Counted from the first letter of the stretch, positions 34,646 to 47,150 are shown. The stretch is DNA of 64,000 bases from Posidonia oceanica (GCA_037176725.1 JAZBRS010000026.1:101415501-101479500), one strand, 5' to 3'. Notes: generated from the sequence alone by a model not told the origin. Program-made: numbers and translations.

Positions 34646-36419
34646 CATAGAGAAAGGATCGGGGCCCCAAGAAGAACCAAAGGGAGCTCAAATATTGCAT
34701 ATTCTGTTAAAACGAATGGGATAAACTTGACAGCCAAAAGAAAAGTAGCGTAGATCAGGAAGGTCTTTGCCCAGGTGAAGCCTAATTTTAACTTTTGCAA
34801 ATCCTTGGAACCGAGCCGGAACATTACCAAAATCCACCTCGAGTAGCTCAGCAAACTCAGCAAGCAAGCGATGAAAAAGATCTACACTCCAGAGATGATG
34901 AGGGATCCCTTCTATTCGGATCCAGAAGCCCTCATCTCTCAAGGTGAAGACAGAGCAAGAGTTGATAGACCATGGGGAGAAGGACACAAGGGTATTGGAC
35001 ACCACCATACCAGAGCGATTGATTGCGTCTTCTTTACGAGCCTGAGAAGGGAACTTTACAAGGAATCAACCCTAGGACACACCAAAAACATCCAAGTCTA
35101 AAGGAAGAGACCAGAAGCGAGCAAGATGGGCCAACAAGTCCTCTTTGGACAACTGGGTGGTCACTAACGCACAAGTAGAAAGATAATCTAACTGGTCATA
35201 GGTGTCATCTGAGGGTGGGATGGCAATAGGGTACTAAGGTATTTGACCCGCCATTGTTGCTCATCTAACAGGAGAATGGACCCTACTAATAAAGCTGTGC
35301 AAGAATCTACATATGGAGATGGAATAGTTAGGTGAGTGGCATTTAAAACAATAGCCATGGAATCTCCATTGTTGTTTATAATGCCCCTGAAGGCCACAAT
35401 TAAAACACCTACCTCCCCGAGCACAGAAGTGGTGTAATGGAGAGGGAGGACGCTTACGAGTCACCACCGTCCAGCCACCCTCTGAAGACAAGTGCTCGAC
35501 GAGATCCGAAGTTAGAGTTGAAGGAGATATGGTGGGAGCTCTAACAGCAAGTGTCTGAGGAAGGGGAGAAGCTAACGAGAGAAAACGAGAGCCAGTAGCT
35601 ACAATCTCTACATTATCTGAGGCTAAATTCAAGTCCTGAGAAAAAGAATCATGGGAGAAGATAGAACAAATCTTTGCATTTAATGCCTCCGTACCATAAA
35701 AGTTGTAAGCAGTAGAATGCAGGCGGCTACCTGATGACAGCATAGAAGAAAGGACAAGAGAAGTCATCGATAGTCTGACAACAGGATCATCCAGAAGCTC
35801 ACAATCAGGCATGTTATTATTAAAGAAAGAAGCATTATGCTGCCTTAAGCCCTCATTATCGCATGCAAAGCTTTTAACAGGAGAATTAAGGCGTGCATTA
35901 ATAATGGACGGGGGAACCAAAGTGTCAGACATCTGACTGCCGTCATGCTTTAATACTGCACCATCTCGAGAAACGCCCCCAAAGACATCACCCCGACGCT
36001 CCTGTAAAGGCAAAGTATCCCCATAAGTAAAGGGCTTAATGTCTAATCTATCATGCGAATAGTGATTTAAGAGAAAAGATTGATAATCAACTATAGAAAA
36101 GGAGTTAGTATTAGGGTTAATACAGGAGGTTAATGCCACCAACTTAGTTAAGCCCGACGAATTAATTTCCTCTGCCAGCTGGTAGGACGGTGACAGCTCA
36201 GCATCGCTGTTACAACGGTCGAAAAAAGGAGGGCTCGCTGGAGAAGAAGAAGGCCCGACCTACAACTGATCAGCACAAGGCGAATCCCGCCGACAAAACC
36301 CAGCAGGAGGGGCCAGCTCCAATTTCTCAAAAAGGAGAGGAGAAGGAGAAACCAACAAGGATTTCCCCTGAACCTAATCAATAGGCCGAACTATTTCCTA
36401 TCGTTCAATTATCCCCATC
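34641..36419 (-). pseudogene. LINE copy B: middle of ORF1 (zinc knuckles, DUF4283-like)
   Basis: Between the solo LTR and E3. 36142-35261 is open for 293 codons: a Ser-rich region, the conserved WTVVTRKRPPSP, then knuckles CFNCGLQGHYKQQW (last Cys changed to Trp) and CFKCHSPNYSISIC. The DUF4283-like domain follows at 35180-34860 (NSCSVFTLRDEGFWIRIEGIP). Collinear with copy A at 12097-13873; copy A has lost a different knuckle Cys, so the ancestral knuckle was complete. 36415-36419 (CCATC) is the E3 target copy. Confidence 0.75.
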
Positions 36420-36659
36420 TGTAGACACCCCATTTTGGCTTGCCAATTTGGTGGTTCTCTTTGAAACCCAAATTTCTCGAAAACCACTCTCAAAACCATA
36501 GATAAACTCTAGGTTTGCATTCCCAAAAACCCTAGAAAAACTCTAGGTAAAGCCCTCCTAAAATCCTAGAAAATTCTAGGTTAGCATCTCTTGAAACCTA
36601 GGTCAGCAATTAAACCCTAGGTTAGCACAGGACACTCCCCTGCAAGCCCAAACCCAAGC

Positions 36660-37200
36660 CATTATCCTTTTCTCTCTCCTCTTTATTCTCTCTCTCCTTC
36701 CCCTTCTTTTCTTGCTCCCTGGTGAGCCTAGCCCACTCCTGCTCTTCCTCACTTCTTCTCCTTCCTTCCTGCTATTTTATTCCTATTTTTATTTTATTTT
36801 ATCCCATTTTATTTGATTTTAATTTCCTCTTCCCCTTTCTTTCCTCCTTTCTTCTTTCTTTCTTCCTTTCCTATCTTCCCATTTCTTTTTTCTCCCCATT
36901 TATTCCTCACCCAACATCAAAGCCCATTTCCTCCCTTCTTCCCCTTTTTGTCTTCTATTTTATTCTTATTTTTATTTTATTTTATTCTACTCCATCTTAT
37001 TAGATTTTTATTTCTCTTTTCTCTTTCTCTCTTTCCTTCTTTCTTTCTTTCTTTCTTTCTTTTCTTCTTTCCTTTTAACCCAGCCCATCGGGCCCCTTCC
37101 TTTTTTTCTTTTCCTTTTTCTCGCACGCCGGCCCAGCCCGTTTCAACCCTCCACCTTCCTTCTTTCTTTTTCTTTTTTGCGCACGGACCAGGCCTTCCCC
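36660..37200 (+). repeat. Pyrimidine-rich tract with (CTTT)n in the E3 5' LTR
   Basis: C/T-rich sense strand with a TTTC microsatellite at about 37033-37070. The copy in the 3' LTR is at about 57000-57520. E1 and the solo LTR also have pyrimidine-rich sense tracts here. Confidence 0.8.
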
Positions 37201-38329
37201 TTTCCTCCTCTCCTTCCTGCTTCTCCCGTAGCATTTCCTCTGCAAACCCCGACCTCAGCCCCTCTCAGCAGCAGCAGCACCTCGACCCAAACCTTCCTTC
37301 TCTTCTCCCTCGGCCTGGCCTGCAGCCCATGCCCAGCCCATGACCCAAGCCTTCACCGCCTTCTCCTCCTTCTCGTGCTGTTCCAGAATTCTGGTCAACA
37401 CGTTTCCTCTGCACTCACCCGCACTCACAGCCGCTCCCTCCGCCACGCACTCCTCCTCCTGCCTCCACTCCACCTCGCGGCGATGGCAGCCTCACAGAGC
37501 CACCTACCCGCCGGCCACTCCTGGTCACTGCCAAGACCTACCAGCCCTCTACATTGCCAGCAGATCCCTGCCAATTGCCCAGCAACCCATGCCCTCTGCC
37601 AGCCTCAATCGAGTGTACCCAAGTGAACAAAACCACTCCGTCTTCTTCCTCCAGCATTCACCACACCTGTGCAAGCAAGAACCAGAGAGAGTAAGCCTGT
37701 GTGAGAGAGAAATCCAACCTTTTCGCCATTAACTTCCACCTGCAACTCCCAAGCTTTCCCACACCTCCACAGCACCCAGAATCCATCCAAACTCCTCCAA
37801 TCCACTCACCGCACCCCCACCTTCTTCACCCAATTCCCTGATCGCTCCCGCACGCCCCACAGACCGTTTCCCCCACCGCAAACACTTACACCCTCTTTCT
37901 GTCCAGAAATCACCAGAGACTCCACCTCACTCCACAGCACCCAGAACCCCAATCCAACCCTTCTTCCACCTTCACCAGATCCCCACCAACCCAGAGCAAC
38001 CACCCGCGAGCGCCAGAGAGCCACCAGCACCGATCGAGCTAAAATCCGCAGCAGACCACCCAAAAAATTCCAACCTGTGCTCTGAGCTTCGCGGCTCACC
38101 GCTGAGCGTTCCAGAAGCTTCCTCGCAGTACCTGGAGTGGACTCCGATCGCCGCACGCTGCTTCCGCTCCACCCAGCTCCGTAGCAACCTCCACCGGCAA
38201 TAGCAACCCAACTGGACGTCGTTGGCACGCTTCAGAGGTAACAGCACTCCTACCCTAACTCCATGCATGTCTACGCTGCTTACTAGCTTCTTAGGCTTAG
38301 GATTAGAAGCCTAGAGACCTAGGTCCCCT

Positions 38330-39000
38330 TCGCCGCTTTCGTCGTCTTCTCCGGTGACGGCTCACCTCCAAGAATCGCATTTCGTCGCGACGCAACAGCT
38401 CCGGTCCTTTGGATCAGCCCGCAACCTTCTCCGGACGTCCAGCTTCTCATCCAAGCCTCGCCAAGTCTCCTACGCTACCTCCCGTGCCTCCCCAACTCGC
38501 ATCCTCCTCTGGTCTGCCTGGTCTGACGTCGATGGCACGTCTCGGGCAGTGCTGCGCCTGGGTGAGGCTCCCCTCACCTCCAGGACCCTCCTCTCTTGCT
38601 TCCAGGCCCCTCCCCTGGGCCGTGGAACCTCTAGATTGCCGCAGCGACCTCGCGCCAGCCTTCCTGCCCCTCCGGAGATGGTCCCGCCGCTGTGCAAGGC
38701 CACTTGGCCTCCGAGCGCAGTCGGGGACCTCCCTCCGGTCTCTCCCCCTCCCCTCTTTCTCTCCGCGGTGTCAGAGCTCTGTTCCAGCGCCGATCGAACC
38801 CTCCTGCCAAGTTTCTTCTCCGGCTCCGATAGCCTTTGACTTTTCTCCAACAAGTCAGCAGCGCTGTCACAGTACCTGCTACCGCCCCCTCTCCGCCCAC
38901 ACAACGTCGCCGGACCTTCCTCTGGCCTCCCCCGCCGTCGCCGAAGGCAGCCCGCGCCTCCAGCAGCTCGTAGTAGCCGCGCGCGGGAAGAAGGCACTGT
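38330..39000 (+). other. GC-rich block of the E3 5' LTR
   Basis: CpG-rich segment followed abruptly by AT-rich sequence at about 39010. The open frames on both strands here overlap each other and are not supported by any domain. Confidence 0.5.
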
Positions 39001-39059
39001 ACCTTTATTTTTCTTAGCTTTTAAAAATCCATATGGTTTGCATGCATGCATTACTGAAA

Positions 39060-40560
39060 ATTGTTTAGATTTTTATTATTTGCATATAGGTCCTTCGTAT
39101 AGTTTTTTTAATGTATCTGAATGTTAGTTTAATTGCATGCATTGCATTTAGGTCTCTGAGTTTGTTTAAATTGCATTTCAGTCTAGCATTTGGTTTGAAA
39201 ATCATTTAATGTGCATTTAAATCTTATTACATTGCATTTTTTGTTCTGCTTTTTGTTTAATTACAAGTGAGTCCATCTGCAATTCATGCATTCCATTTAA
39301 ATGTAAATTTTACCATATTGCATTGCATCTGTTATTCTGTATTATGTTTTATTTGCACATAGGTCCTCTGCCTGTTTAAGATTGCATTTAATTTGCATTT
39401 TTACCATATTACATTGCATTTTAAATCATGCATTTTAATTTATTTGCATATGGGTCCTCTGCATGTTATCAGAATCATTTAAATTGCATATTTGCCATAC
39501 TGCATTGCATTTTTTATCCTCTGTTTTGTTTTTATTGCATTTTAGTTCAGAGCATGTATTAACATCATTTAAATGCCATGTTTATCTTATTGCATTGCAT
39601 TGAAAAATCTAAAAAATACTTTAATTGCATCTAGGTCCTGTCAATTGCAAATCATGCATTTAATCTGCTGTTTTATCATATTACATTGCATAAAAAACCC
39701 TAAAAATGTTTTATTTGCACATAAGTCCTCTGTTGGTTTGCATTTTCATTTAATCAGCATTTAAACTATATTACAGTGCTAAAAAACCCAAAAAATATGT
39801 TTATTTGCATATCAATCCTCCTGCATGGTTTAAAAATCATTTAAATGCATTTAAAAACCATATTGCATTGCATTAAACATCTGCATGTTTGCAAAATTGC
39901 ATTTATGTCCATCTGTTGTGAAGCAGTAGCCTTTTTGAATTTGTTTGCATTGCATAAAACCCCTGCAACTTATTTTATTTGCACATAGGTCCAAGCACAG
40001 CATGCATGTCTTCTGTTTTTTGCATTTTTTTCATTTCAGTTGCATCCAGAGCTTTTTAATAATTGCACTTAAATCCTTGCATCAATTGATTTCATTTAAA
40101 TGGCATTTTTTAACTATATTGCATTGCATTAAAGCCCACTGCTTTTCTAAAATTGCATGTCAGTCCTTGCTCTTAGCTTTTGCATGCTTGTTTGCTTTCC
40201 ATGCATTGCACTTAAGTCCCATACGTTTTTAAAATTGCATTTAGGTCCTTTCTTGCATTTTTGCATGCATATCTTGCTGTTAGCATTGCATTCAGCCCAT
40301 GCATCATTGCATTAACATTCTTGCATGCATTAGCTTAGCTTTGCACACCCCTAGGAGCACTTTGCACATAGGCCCTTGTAGTTTCCTAAACTGCACTTAG
40401 GTCCTGGCATTGCATTTTTGCATGCATAACATCCCCATATCATTGCACATGGTCCCATGCATCCATTTGGGCATTGCTAGCCTTTTAGCATGTAAGCCAC
40501 CCACGCATTGCACGCATTTGAGGGTTAATTGCACTTAGACCCCTGCTTATCCCATCTGAA
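39060..40560 (+). repeat. Degenerate 90-bp tandem array in the E3 5' LTR
   Basis: The motif TTGCAyATAGGTCC recurs near 39080, 39143, 39171, 39265, 39352, 39442, 39535, 39624, 39714, 39804, 39897, 39978, 40062, 40154, 40207 and 40236. Most steps from 39265 to 40154 are 87-93 bases. Between motifs are 'atcatttaaat' and 'catattgcattgcatt' segments, so the unit is about 90 bp. The 3' LTR has the same array at about 59435-60900. Confidence 0.85.
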
Positions 40561-40574
40561 GCACTGCATGGCAT

Positions 40575-41110
40575 TCATTGCATTGCATTTGCATCGTTTT
40601 GCATGCATGTATCTGTTTTGCATTGCATTTGCATCGTTTTGCGTGCATGCATCTGTTTTGCATTGCATTTGCATCGTTTTGCGTGCATGCATCTGTTTTG
40701 CATTGCATTTGCATCGTTTCGCGTGCATACATCTGTTTTGCATCGCATTTGCATCGTTTTGCGTGCATGCATTTGTTTTGCATCGCATTTACATCGTTCT
40801 GCGTGCCCGCCTTATTTTCTCCTACTTTCTGCATCGTTTTGCGTGCTGCTTTGTTTTATTTGCATATCGCTTGCATTTTTGCATCGTTTTGTGTGCCCGC
40901 CTTGTTTTCTCCTGCTTTCTACATCATTTTGCGTGCCGTTTTGTTTTATTTGCATATCGCTTGCATTTTTGCATCGTTTTGCATGTCCACCTTGTTTTCT
41001 CCTACATTCTACATCGTTTTGCATGCCGCTTTGTTTTATTTGCATATCGCTTGCATTTTTGCATCGTTTTGCATGCTCGTCTTGTTTTCCTTTGCATTTC
41101 GCCTTGTTTT
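40575..41110 (+). repeat. 40-bp minisatellite in the E3 5' LTR
   Basis: GCATCGTTTTGCGTGC recurs every 40 bases at 40591, 40631, 40671, 40711, 40751 and 40791, then less regularly to about 41070. Long ORFs in all frames over this stretch are caused by the repeat. Confidence 0.9.
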
Positions 41111-41277
41111 ACGTGCCTGCATCCGTTCTTACTTGCATTTGCACCATTTTGCGCGCCCACTTGCATTTTCTCCTGGATTGCACCGTTTTCCATACCCATC
41201 TTGGTTTTCCCTTGCATGTCGCTTACATTGCATTGTTTTCGCCACTATTTTGTTTTATCGTCTGCATTTGCATTAGG

Positions 41278-41885
41278 GCAATGATGCTTACTACCTAGGA
41301 GTTCTCACGAGCCTGGGTTCGCCCAGTTCGGAACACTAGCAGCGTTGCTGAGCACATAGCTTGCACGTTTAATTCCCTACATGCATCTTAGCACTTAGAA
41401 CATGCATTAAAGCATGCATTCAGACATTCATTGCATTTAGGCATTAGGCAAGCATCTTCCTGCATTTGCGAGCAAGATTGCCTTAGAAAGATCGATTCCC
41501 GGACGTATCGGGGTGCCTAACACCTTCACCGTGCATAACAGGAGTCTTTGCCCATTCTCTTGGCCCGCAACAACCTTTCCTTCATCCTAGGCACGAGTCA
41601 TAGCATAGCATAGCATTGCATCGCATTGCATTGCATCCCTTTGCACCCTCTTTACACCCGATTTTGCATGTCTTTTCATGCATTACCCTCGGTTTTCCTT
41701 GTCTCCCAATCTAATAGACATGGTGGCGACTCTGATTTGTCTTATCACTTCTTTTTCATCTTTTTGCCAGCGTTTCTGAGTCTAGTTTTCTTCCTCGGAT
41801 TCAGCCGCATATAGTGACCCTAATGTCGATCAGTGCACGAGAGCTTTGGCATCATACATGGATTTGATATTTTAGGATTACTACT
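41278..41885 (+). promoter_or_regulatory. Conserved 3' part of the E3 5' LTR
   Basis: Carries 'GAGTTCTCACGAGC' (about 41300), 'GGGGTGCCTAACACCTTC' (about 41509) and 'GGTGGCGACTCTG' (41722), each shared with the E1, solo and (in part) Y LTRs. Probably transcription start, R or polyadenylation sequences; I cannot place the start. Confidence 0.5.
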
Positions 41886-41886
41886 G

Positions 41887-41904
41887 TGGCGACTCTGCTG
41901 GGGA
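41887..41904 (+). other. E3 primer-binding site
   Basis: TGGCGACTCTGCTGGGGA, one base different from the E1 PBS, with a one-base gap after the LTR. Confidence 0.85.
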
Positions 41905-43103
41905 GCTTCTACTCCGGCTTTCGCTTGGCTTTCTCGCCGCTTGCATTTCGTTCATTTGCTTGCCTTTTGCCTTTGCATGCATTGTCTGTTTGCCTGCTTT
42001 GCTTGTTTACATGTTTTATTACCTGCTTTGCTCCTTTACATGCTTTATTGCATGCTTACCTGCATTTACTCGCTTTATTTACCCGCTTTTTTCTTTCCTT
42101 GCTTTATTTCCAGCATTATGCATGTCTAAATACTTGCCTGGCACACCATGCATGCCTTTTGAATGATGAATGCTTTCTTTTACACCAATGCAATGCCACT
42201 GCACCTGCACATACTATGCATACTTGCCTTTTGCTATGATAAGTGTTTTTCCTTCACTATCATGCTCACAGCACTAGCACATACCATGCGCATGCCTTTT
42301 GCAACGATTTGTGTTGCTTGTCTGCCATGTCTGAGTGATTTTCTTCCCCTTTTGCACTTAACCCAAGGACAATTAGAGACTAATTAAAAATGGCAAGTAA
42401 AAAGAATCTCTAGGAGCAACTAGAGACTGCAACACACCTGCATCCCCTCTTTGAGTTAATAAAATGCATAAGATAAAACGCGAAGCATTTGCATAAAGCA
42501 TCATATAAGGCATGCATTCTTCTCATCTGAGTCCTCCTACAGTCTGAGAAGGATAGTCCCGGTCTCTTGCCCCCAACGCTTTGGCATGGTGTGAGTAGAT
42601 CGGTCTGTCCCCCTTTGTCAGGGGGTCGCGTCGGTGTTAGTAGAGGGTACCATCCATGCTTCTGGCAGGGTTGAGGCTCCCAAAGCACCACCACGTTATT
42701 CCTGAGCTCTGGCTAGGCTTAAGGCATGGGAACTACTTTTTCTGGCTTAAGTCGGCGACCCGTACACCCATGAGCATCCGAAGTAGACTACCTACTAGGA
42801 CACCCTAGATTGGTGAGGGAGAGCATGCTAGAAAGCATACATCAGCATTCGTAGCATACATTAAAGCATTTGCATTTTACTTTCGAGATCTAACCCTTGT
42901 TGTTTGCTTGCCTTTCGCTCAGAGGTCAATGAGCGAGTTCCTTAGCTGGAGCTCGAGTTCATTCTCTTACTGACACCCCTGTCACGACACTCGCTTCCTA
43001 CCATCCCCTTCCAAGCTATTTCGCCTTCGCAACGATAGCTCCCCCTAGGATTCATCCTCTTGCTTCCTACCACAGCCCGGTTCTTACCCGCTCTCGATCA
43101 GTC
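41905..43103 (+). other. E3 leader with a conserved hairpin block
   Basis: 41905-42400 is pyrimidine-rich with 'TGCTTT/TGCATG' words and no gene. About 42486-42790 is strongly similar to the E1 leader (4984-5292, opposite strand) and contains the hairpin CCCCC-TTTGTCA-GGGGG at 42609-42625. 42900-43103 matches the upstream-open part of E1 gag but is interrupted. Confidence 0.7.
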
Positions 43104-45835
43104 ATGGGCCAGTGCACTCTTGAGCCCCTGCTCACTCCTATTGTTCCGAAGGAGATTTCTGCTTCGGCCCCTCCGGCTCCCGTTTCCACTCCCCTTGTGC
43201 CTCTGGTGACACCAGGGTTTCCCCCTCTATCGCCCCAGGCACCCCACCATCCTATGGGGCATTGGCAGACTCACGCTACTCTAAACTCGATCACTGATCC
43301 CATCTTGGTGACCTATGCTCGCACTCCGGAGGCGCCTCTGACCCCTCCTTCCTTGGGTTGTGTCACTTCTGACGCCCACCCTACTGTGGCGACTTTCGCC
43401 TTAGGATCTTCGCCTCCTAGATAGTCTGCGTCCCAACCGCTTGACTTTGGTCCCCCACCGGTCCTACAACTCAACATACCCACTGATAGGTCCCCTGAGA
43501 TGCAGTATCAGCAGTTGATGGAGACTGCCCAGAGACTGCAGTGCATGGCTCTATCTCTTTGCCCTTCTTTCACTCCTATCACTCCCAAGGCCCTGCTGCG
43601 ACCTGCACTTGCGTCGCAGTCATTCCCTTCTGCTCCCCCGCCCAGATCATCGCCTCAGCTACTCACTGCTCCGGCGATGGGGGCCCAGCTTCCGCCTCCT
43701 ACATATGCACAACACCCTACACAGCATCCTCCTCTAGCACCTGGTGGCCAGTCCTTAGAACTAGTTGGAGCACAGTATCCCTCAGGCCTGCCGCCCGGCA
43801 CCGTGCTGGTGCAGCAGCTAACGCTCCAGCATTCTACATCACCCATCACTCAGCATGCTAGTTATTCCAACCCCCTGCATCAGCAATACCCTACCCCTGC
43901 ATACATTCCAGCACACACAACACATCCGCACGGATACGCTACCCATCCTGTCGCTCCACCAGGCGACGCGATGGTGGACCCAGAGGAGCACCTTGGTGCA
44001 TCCTATGCGGCGTATGTGGCCCCTGCCCCTGCTGTACCACCTCCTTTGGCAGCAACTCCAGAATCCAACGACGATAGGTTCGCTGTTCTGGAGAAAGCAC
44101 TTCGACAAGTGCAGGGTATAGACCACCAGTCTTACCAGTTCTGGGACCTCTGTTACTTCCCAGAGGCGGTGCTCCCACCGAAGTTTCGCATCCCGGTCTT
44201 TGAAAAATATCATGGTAGAGGCTGTCCAGTAGCACACCTGAAGGCATACTGCAGAGATCTCACTCAGCTCTAGGCTGACGAGAGGTTGCTTATCCGTTTG
44301 TTCCAGAAAAGTCTATCTGGCCCTGTGCTCAAGTGGTTCACCTCACTTGATATGGCCACCATAAAGACGTGAGACGACCTCAACCAGGCGTTCCTGGGAC
44401 AATATGCCTTCAACCTTGACTTGGTCCCAAAGCAGCGGACCTTGTCGCATTAAAGTAGAACCCCGGTGAGCCATTTGGGGAGTATGTCGACCGCTGGCGC
44501 GCCCTTGCTTCGCAGGTTCGAGACGGACCCTCTAACGAGGAGTCCATCGAAATTGTGATCAGAGGTGCGCAGCCCGCTACCGGGGCTCTGCTCAGCATTC
44601 AACCCGTCACCACCTTCACAGCACTGATCCGGGCTGGCACCTGCGTGGAGAGTTCACTACGGAGTGGCAACTTCCCGGCACTCTCTGTGCTTGCCAAGCA
44701 GGCCACCACCAGCAGCAACACCAGCAACACTAGCAGCAGCACCAGCAACAACAGCAGCAGTAGCACCAGCAGCCGTCCTAAGAAGAAGGACTCACCGAAA
44801 CCCGTTGTTGCCTAGGTCAACCCCGCTCCTGCATCTGCGCCCGCGCCTGCGCCTATTCTGCTGGCGGTTCGGCCTCCCTCGAATCAGGTAGTGTACGCAC
44901 CAGCACCGAGGGCACACCCCACACCACAAATCACTACCACCGCCCAACCAGTGTATCCTGCCGCACCGGTCCGGCAAGCGCAACCCCAAGGGCAAAGGCT
45001 GCAATTCAGAGAGCGGCGTCAATTCACCCCACTGGTGGAACCGCTCAATGCCGTCCTCCCCAAGGTCGCATCATATCTGAGGTTTCCTGAGGTTCGCCTA
45101 CCACCAAATCCACTTCCCCCTTAGTATAAGGCGAATCTCTTTTGCGACTTTCATCGAGCTATAGGGCACTCGATGAACAATTGCCTCACTTTGCGGGACG
45201 TCATTCAGAATTTGATCGAATTGGGAACGATCACCATCCACATGCACGAGGCACCCTCTTCAGCTCCTCCATCAGCATCAGCCCCTGCACTAGCATCAAC
45301 ATCCCCTCAAGCCAGCATCGTCCCCCAGCCCCTCCCGGACCATCCCAATCTGGAAGGCGTGGGGACCTCGGGAATCTACTCTCTCCCCCCTTCTAGGCCT
45401 ACTACGTCTATGGTAGACCCCTCCGAACTCATTCATGATGTCTCGGACCCCTTCCCCCTCTCTCTTTATCGTGCGGCCATTGCCGGCTCCGAGTTGGGGA
45501 TTCTCATGATCCGACCGCGTGCCAGGCCGGGGCGCTCTACCGCGCACCCTACTATGTATCCTCAGGCCCTTGCCCCTGTATACCCTCAGGCTAGACCGCA
45601 GGCCCAAACCCCTGCCTCCCTTTTAGGTAGACCCCCAGTCAGCCTACTAGCTAGGTCTCAGCCAGGACCCCCAGCAACCTACCAGCAGCATCACCCTTTT
45701 CCCCCTCGCCCAGCTTATACCCTCGTAGCCCCTCTTGTGCTCGCAGCACAGGCCCCTGCAGTTATTGACTTAACCTGGGACCCCCATCGCGTGCCCTACA
45801 ACTACGCCACAAAAATGTGCACGGAAGTCGTGTGA
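43104..45835 (+). pseudogene. gag: E3 Gag (broken)
   Basis: Starts MGQCTLEPLL, aligned with the E1 gag start. Pro-rich N-terminus; gag domain from KFRIPVFEKYHGRGCP (about 44180) to SIEIVIRGAQPATG (about 44580); Ser/Asn/Thr-rich tract (about 44700-44790); knuckle-like region CDFHRAIGHSMNNC (about 45145-45190). Stops against E1 or Y residues: 43422 (Gln), 44271 (Gln), 44370 (Trp), 44456 (Gln), 44812 (aromatic) and 45122 (Trp), plus one frameshift near 44433. The last codon, TGA at 45833, coincides with the E1 gag stop and may be a genuine gag end. Confidence 0.85.
45833..45835 (+). other. In-frame UGA between gag and protease in E3
   Basis: GTG TGA TCG AGG AGG; the same codon as the E1 UGA at 1996-1998. 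The frame downstream is the same and stays open to 47890. Confidence 0.65.
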
Positions 45836-47150
45836 TCGAGGAGGGTCTACAAGCCCACAGCTCCGATGGTAAGGCCCAGCCGTCCAACACCCGCTGCACC
45901 CTCTCTAGCAAGCCAACCCGCAGCACCCCTAGCATCAAGTCAACCTGCAGCACCTCCAACATCGAGCCAACCTCCTGCACCTAGTCCTGTAGGGCCTACC
46001 CCTAAAGCACCTCCTTCTACCACTAGAAAGCCGCACCACAAGACTGACATCACCTCCCAGCGTAAGAGGGTTAAAGCCGACATTTCAATTTGGGACTTTA
46101 TACACTCCTCTTCCGAACACTACAAGGCTTTCCTCCGAGTGTTCCAAGCAACCCATGTGTCCCAAGCTATAGAACCCGCGGCCTTGGAGAGCATGGTTGG
46201 CGTCATCGCAGAGCCCCAGATCATCTCTTTCACGAGCGATGAGCTGCCTCCGGCGGGGATTAATCATAACCAGCCCTTGTTTGTCACGGTGCAATACAAA
46301 AACTTTCGCATTCCCCTATCGCTGGTTGATAACGGATCAGGCCTTAATGTCTGTCCCTTGCGCACTGCTACCAAACTCAGATTCAAAGCCAAGGATATCA
46401 CCCCGGTGATAAAGGGAATGACAGCTTTTGACAACACCCACCATGGCGCTCTTGGGATCCTGATTATTCCTCTCGAGATTGGCCCGGTTGTCTTCGATGT
46501 GGAGTTCTACATTGTCGACTTGGAGCCCAATTTCAATCTTCTGCTTGGGCGCCCTTGGCTGCATAAGCATCAGGTCATCCCCTCAACCCTCCACCGCATG
46601 ATTAAGTTTCGCCACGGCGACGATGTTATCGTTGTCATGGCAGAAAACTTTGAGAAAAAGCGGATCGAGGCGGTTGCACCTATCTCTTCGCAGACTGTCC
46701 CTTTTGACCCCGAACTCTCAAATGCCTTGTATCGAGTTAATCGGTGTGAGCTGGTTAGCTTTATACCTAATCTTGAACGTGTCAACTCTTTGGCTGTTCA
46801 CAATAACCCCTTCAGGATGGTCAAAAATGTCTGTCACAGGTGGGGCTATGTTAAGGGAACACCGCTCAGGCGGTACGGCCAGGGAATCGCTGAGCCGGTC
46901 CAAGCAGCAGAGCGAACAGATTCTGAAGGACTCGGATATGACCTGCAGTCCAGCACAGACAAGTGTATGCAGCCCAAGGATCAAAGCATCGCCATCCCGC
47001 GGGACCTCACTAATTTCACCAGTGCAGGTATCCTGGATCCAAGCAGCAATAAGGCCACAGAACAGCCGATGTCATGCTTAAGCTCTCCGCCGCCAACAGA
47101 AGAATGGGTCTGCATTGAAGACTACTACTTAGATGAGGAGCAGTCTGGCA
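45836..47150 (+). pseudogene. E3 protease and G-patch
   Basis: Retropepsin region with KADISIWDFIH (about 46075), VDNGSGLNVCP (46324-46356) and LLGRPWLHKHQV (about 46540-46575). The G-patch-like segment CHRWGYVKGTP..YGQGIAEP..GLGYD lies at about 46830-46945 (one glycine changed to Arg against E1). It ends near EEWVCIEDYYLDEEQSG (about 47100-47150). This stretch itself has no stop, so its decay is mild. Protease would process Gag-Pol. I call it a pseudogene because the frame around it is broken. Confidence 0.85.

Larger units (their letters stand above)
36420..41885 (+). repeat. E3 5' LTR (5.47 kb)
   Basis: Starts TGTAGACACCCCATTTTGGC. Its last base is T where the 3' LTR has A (ATTACTACA). 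36420-36660 is rich in AAACCCTAG/CTCTAGGTTT-type repeats. Protein-like ORFs over 37180-39000 are composition effects. The PBS starts two bases after the end. Confidence 0.95.

Noticed and set aside
38354..38839. 161-codon ORF in the GC-rich LTR block, repeated in the 3' LTR
   Set aside because: Overlaps other ORFs of similar length on both strands, has no domain, and GC-rich DNA is expected to stay open.
40575..41110. Regular spaced repeats, considered as a CRISPR-like array
   Set aside because: Spacers are themselves repeated and the setting is a plant LTR; it is a minisatellite.
40529..41298. Three overlapping ORFs of 230-250 codons rich in Cys, Phe and His
   Set aside because: Produced by the 40-bp minisatellite of the LTR, and present in all frames in both LTRs.
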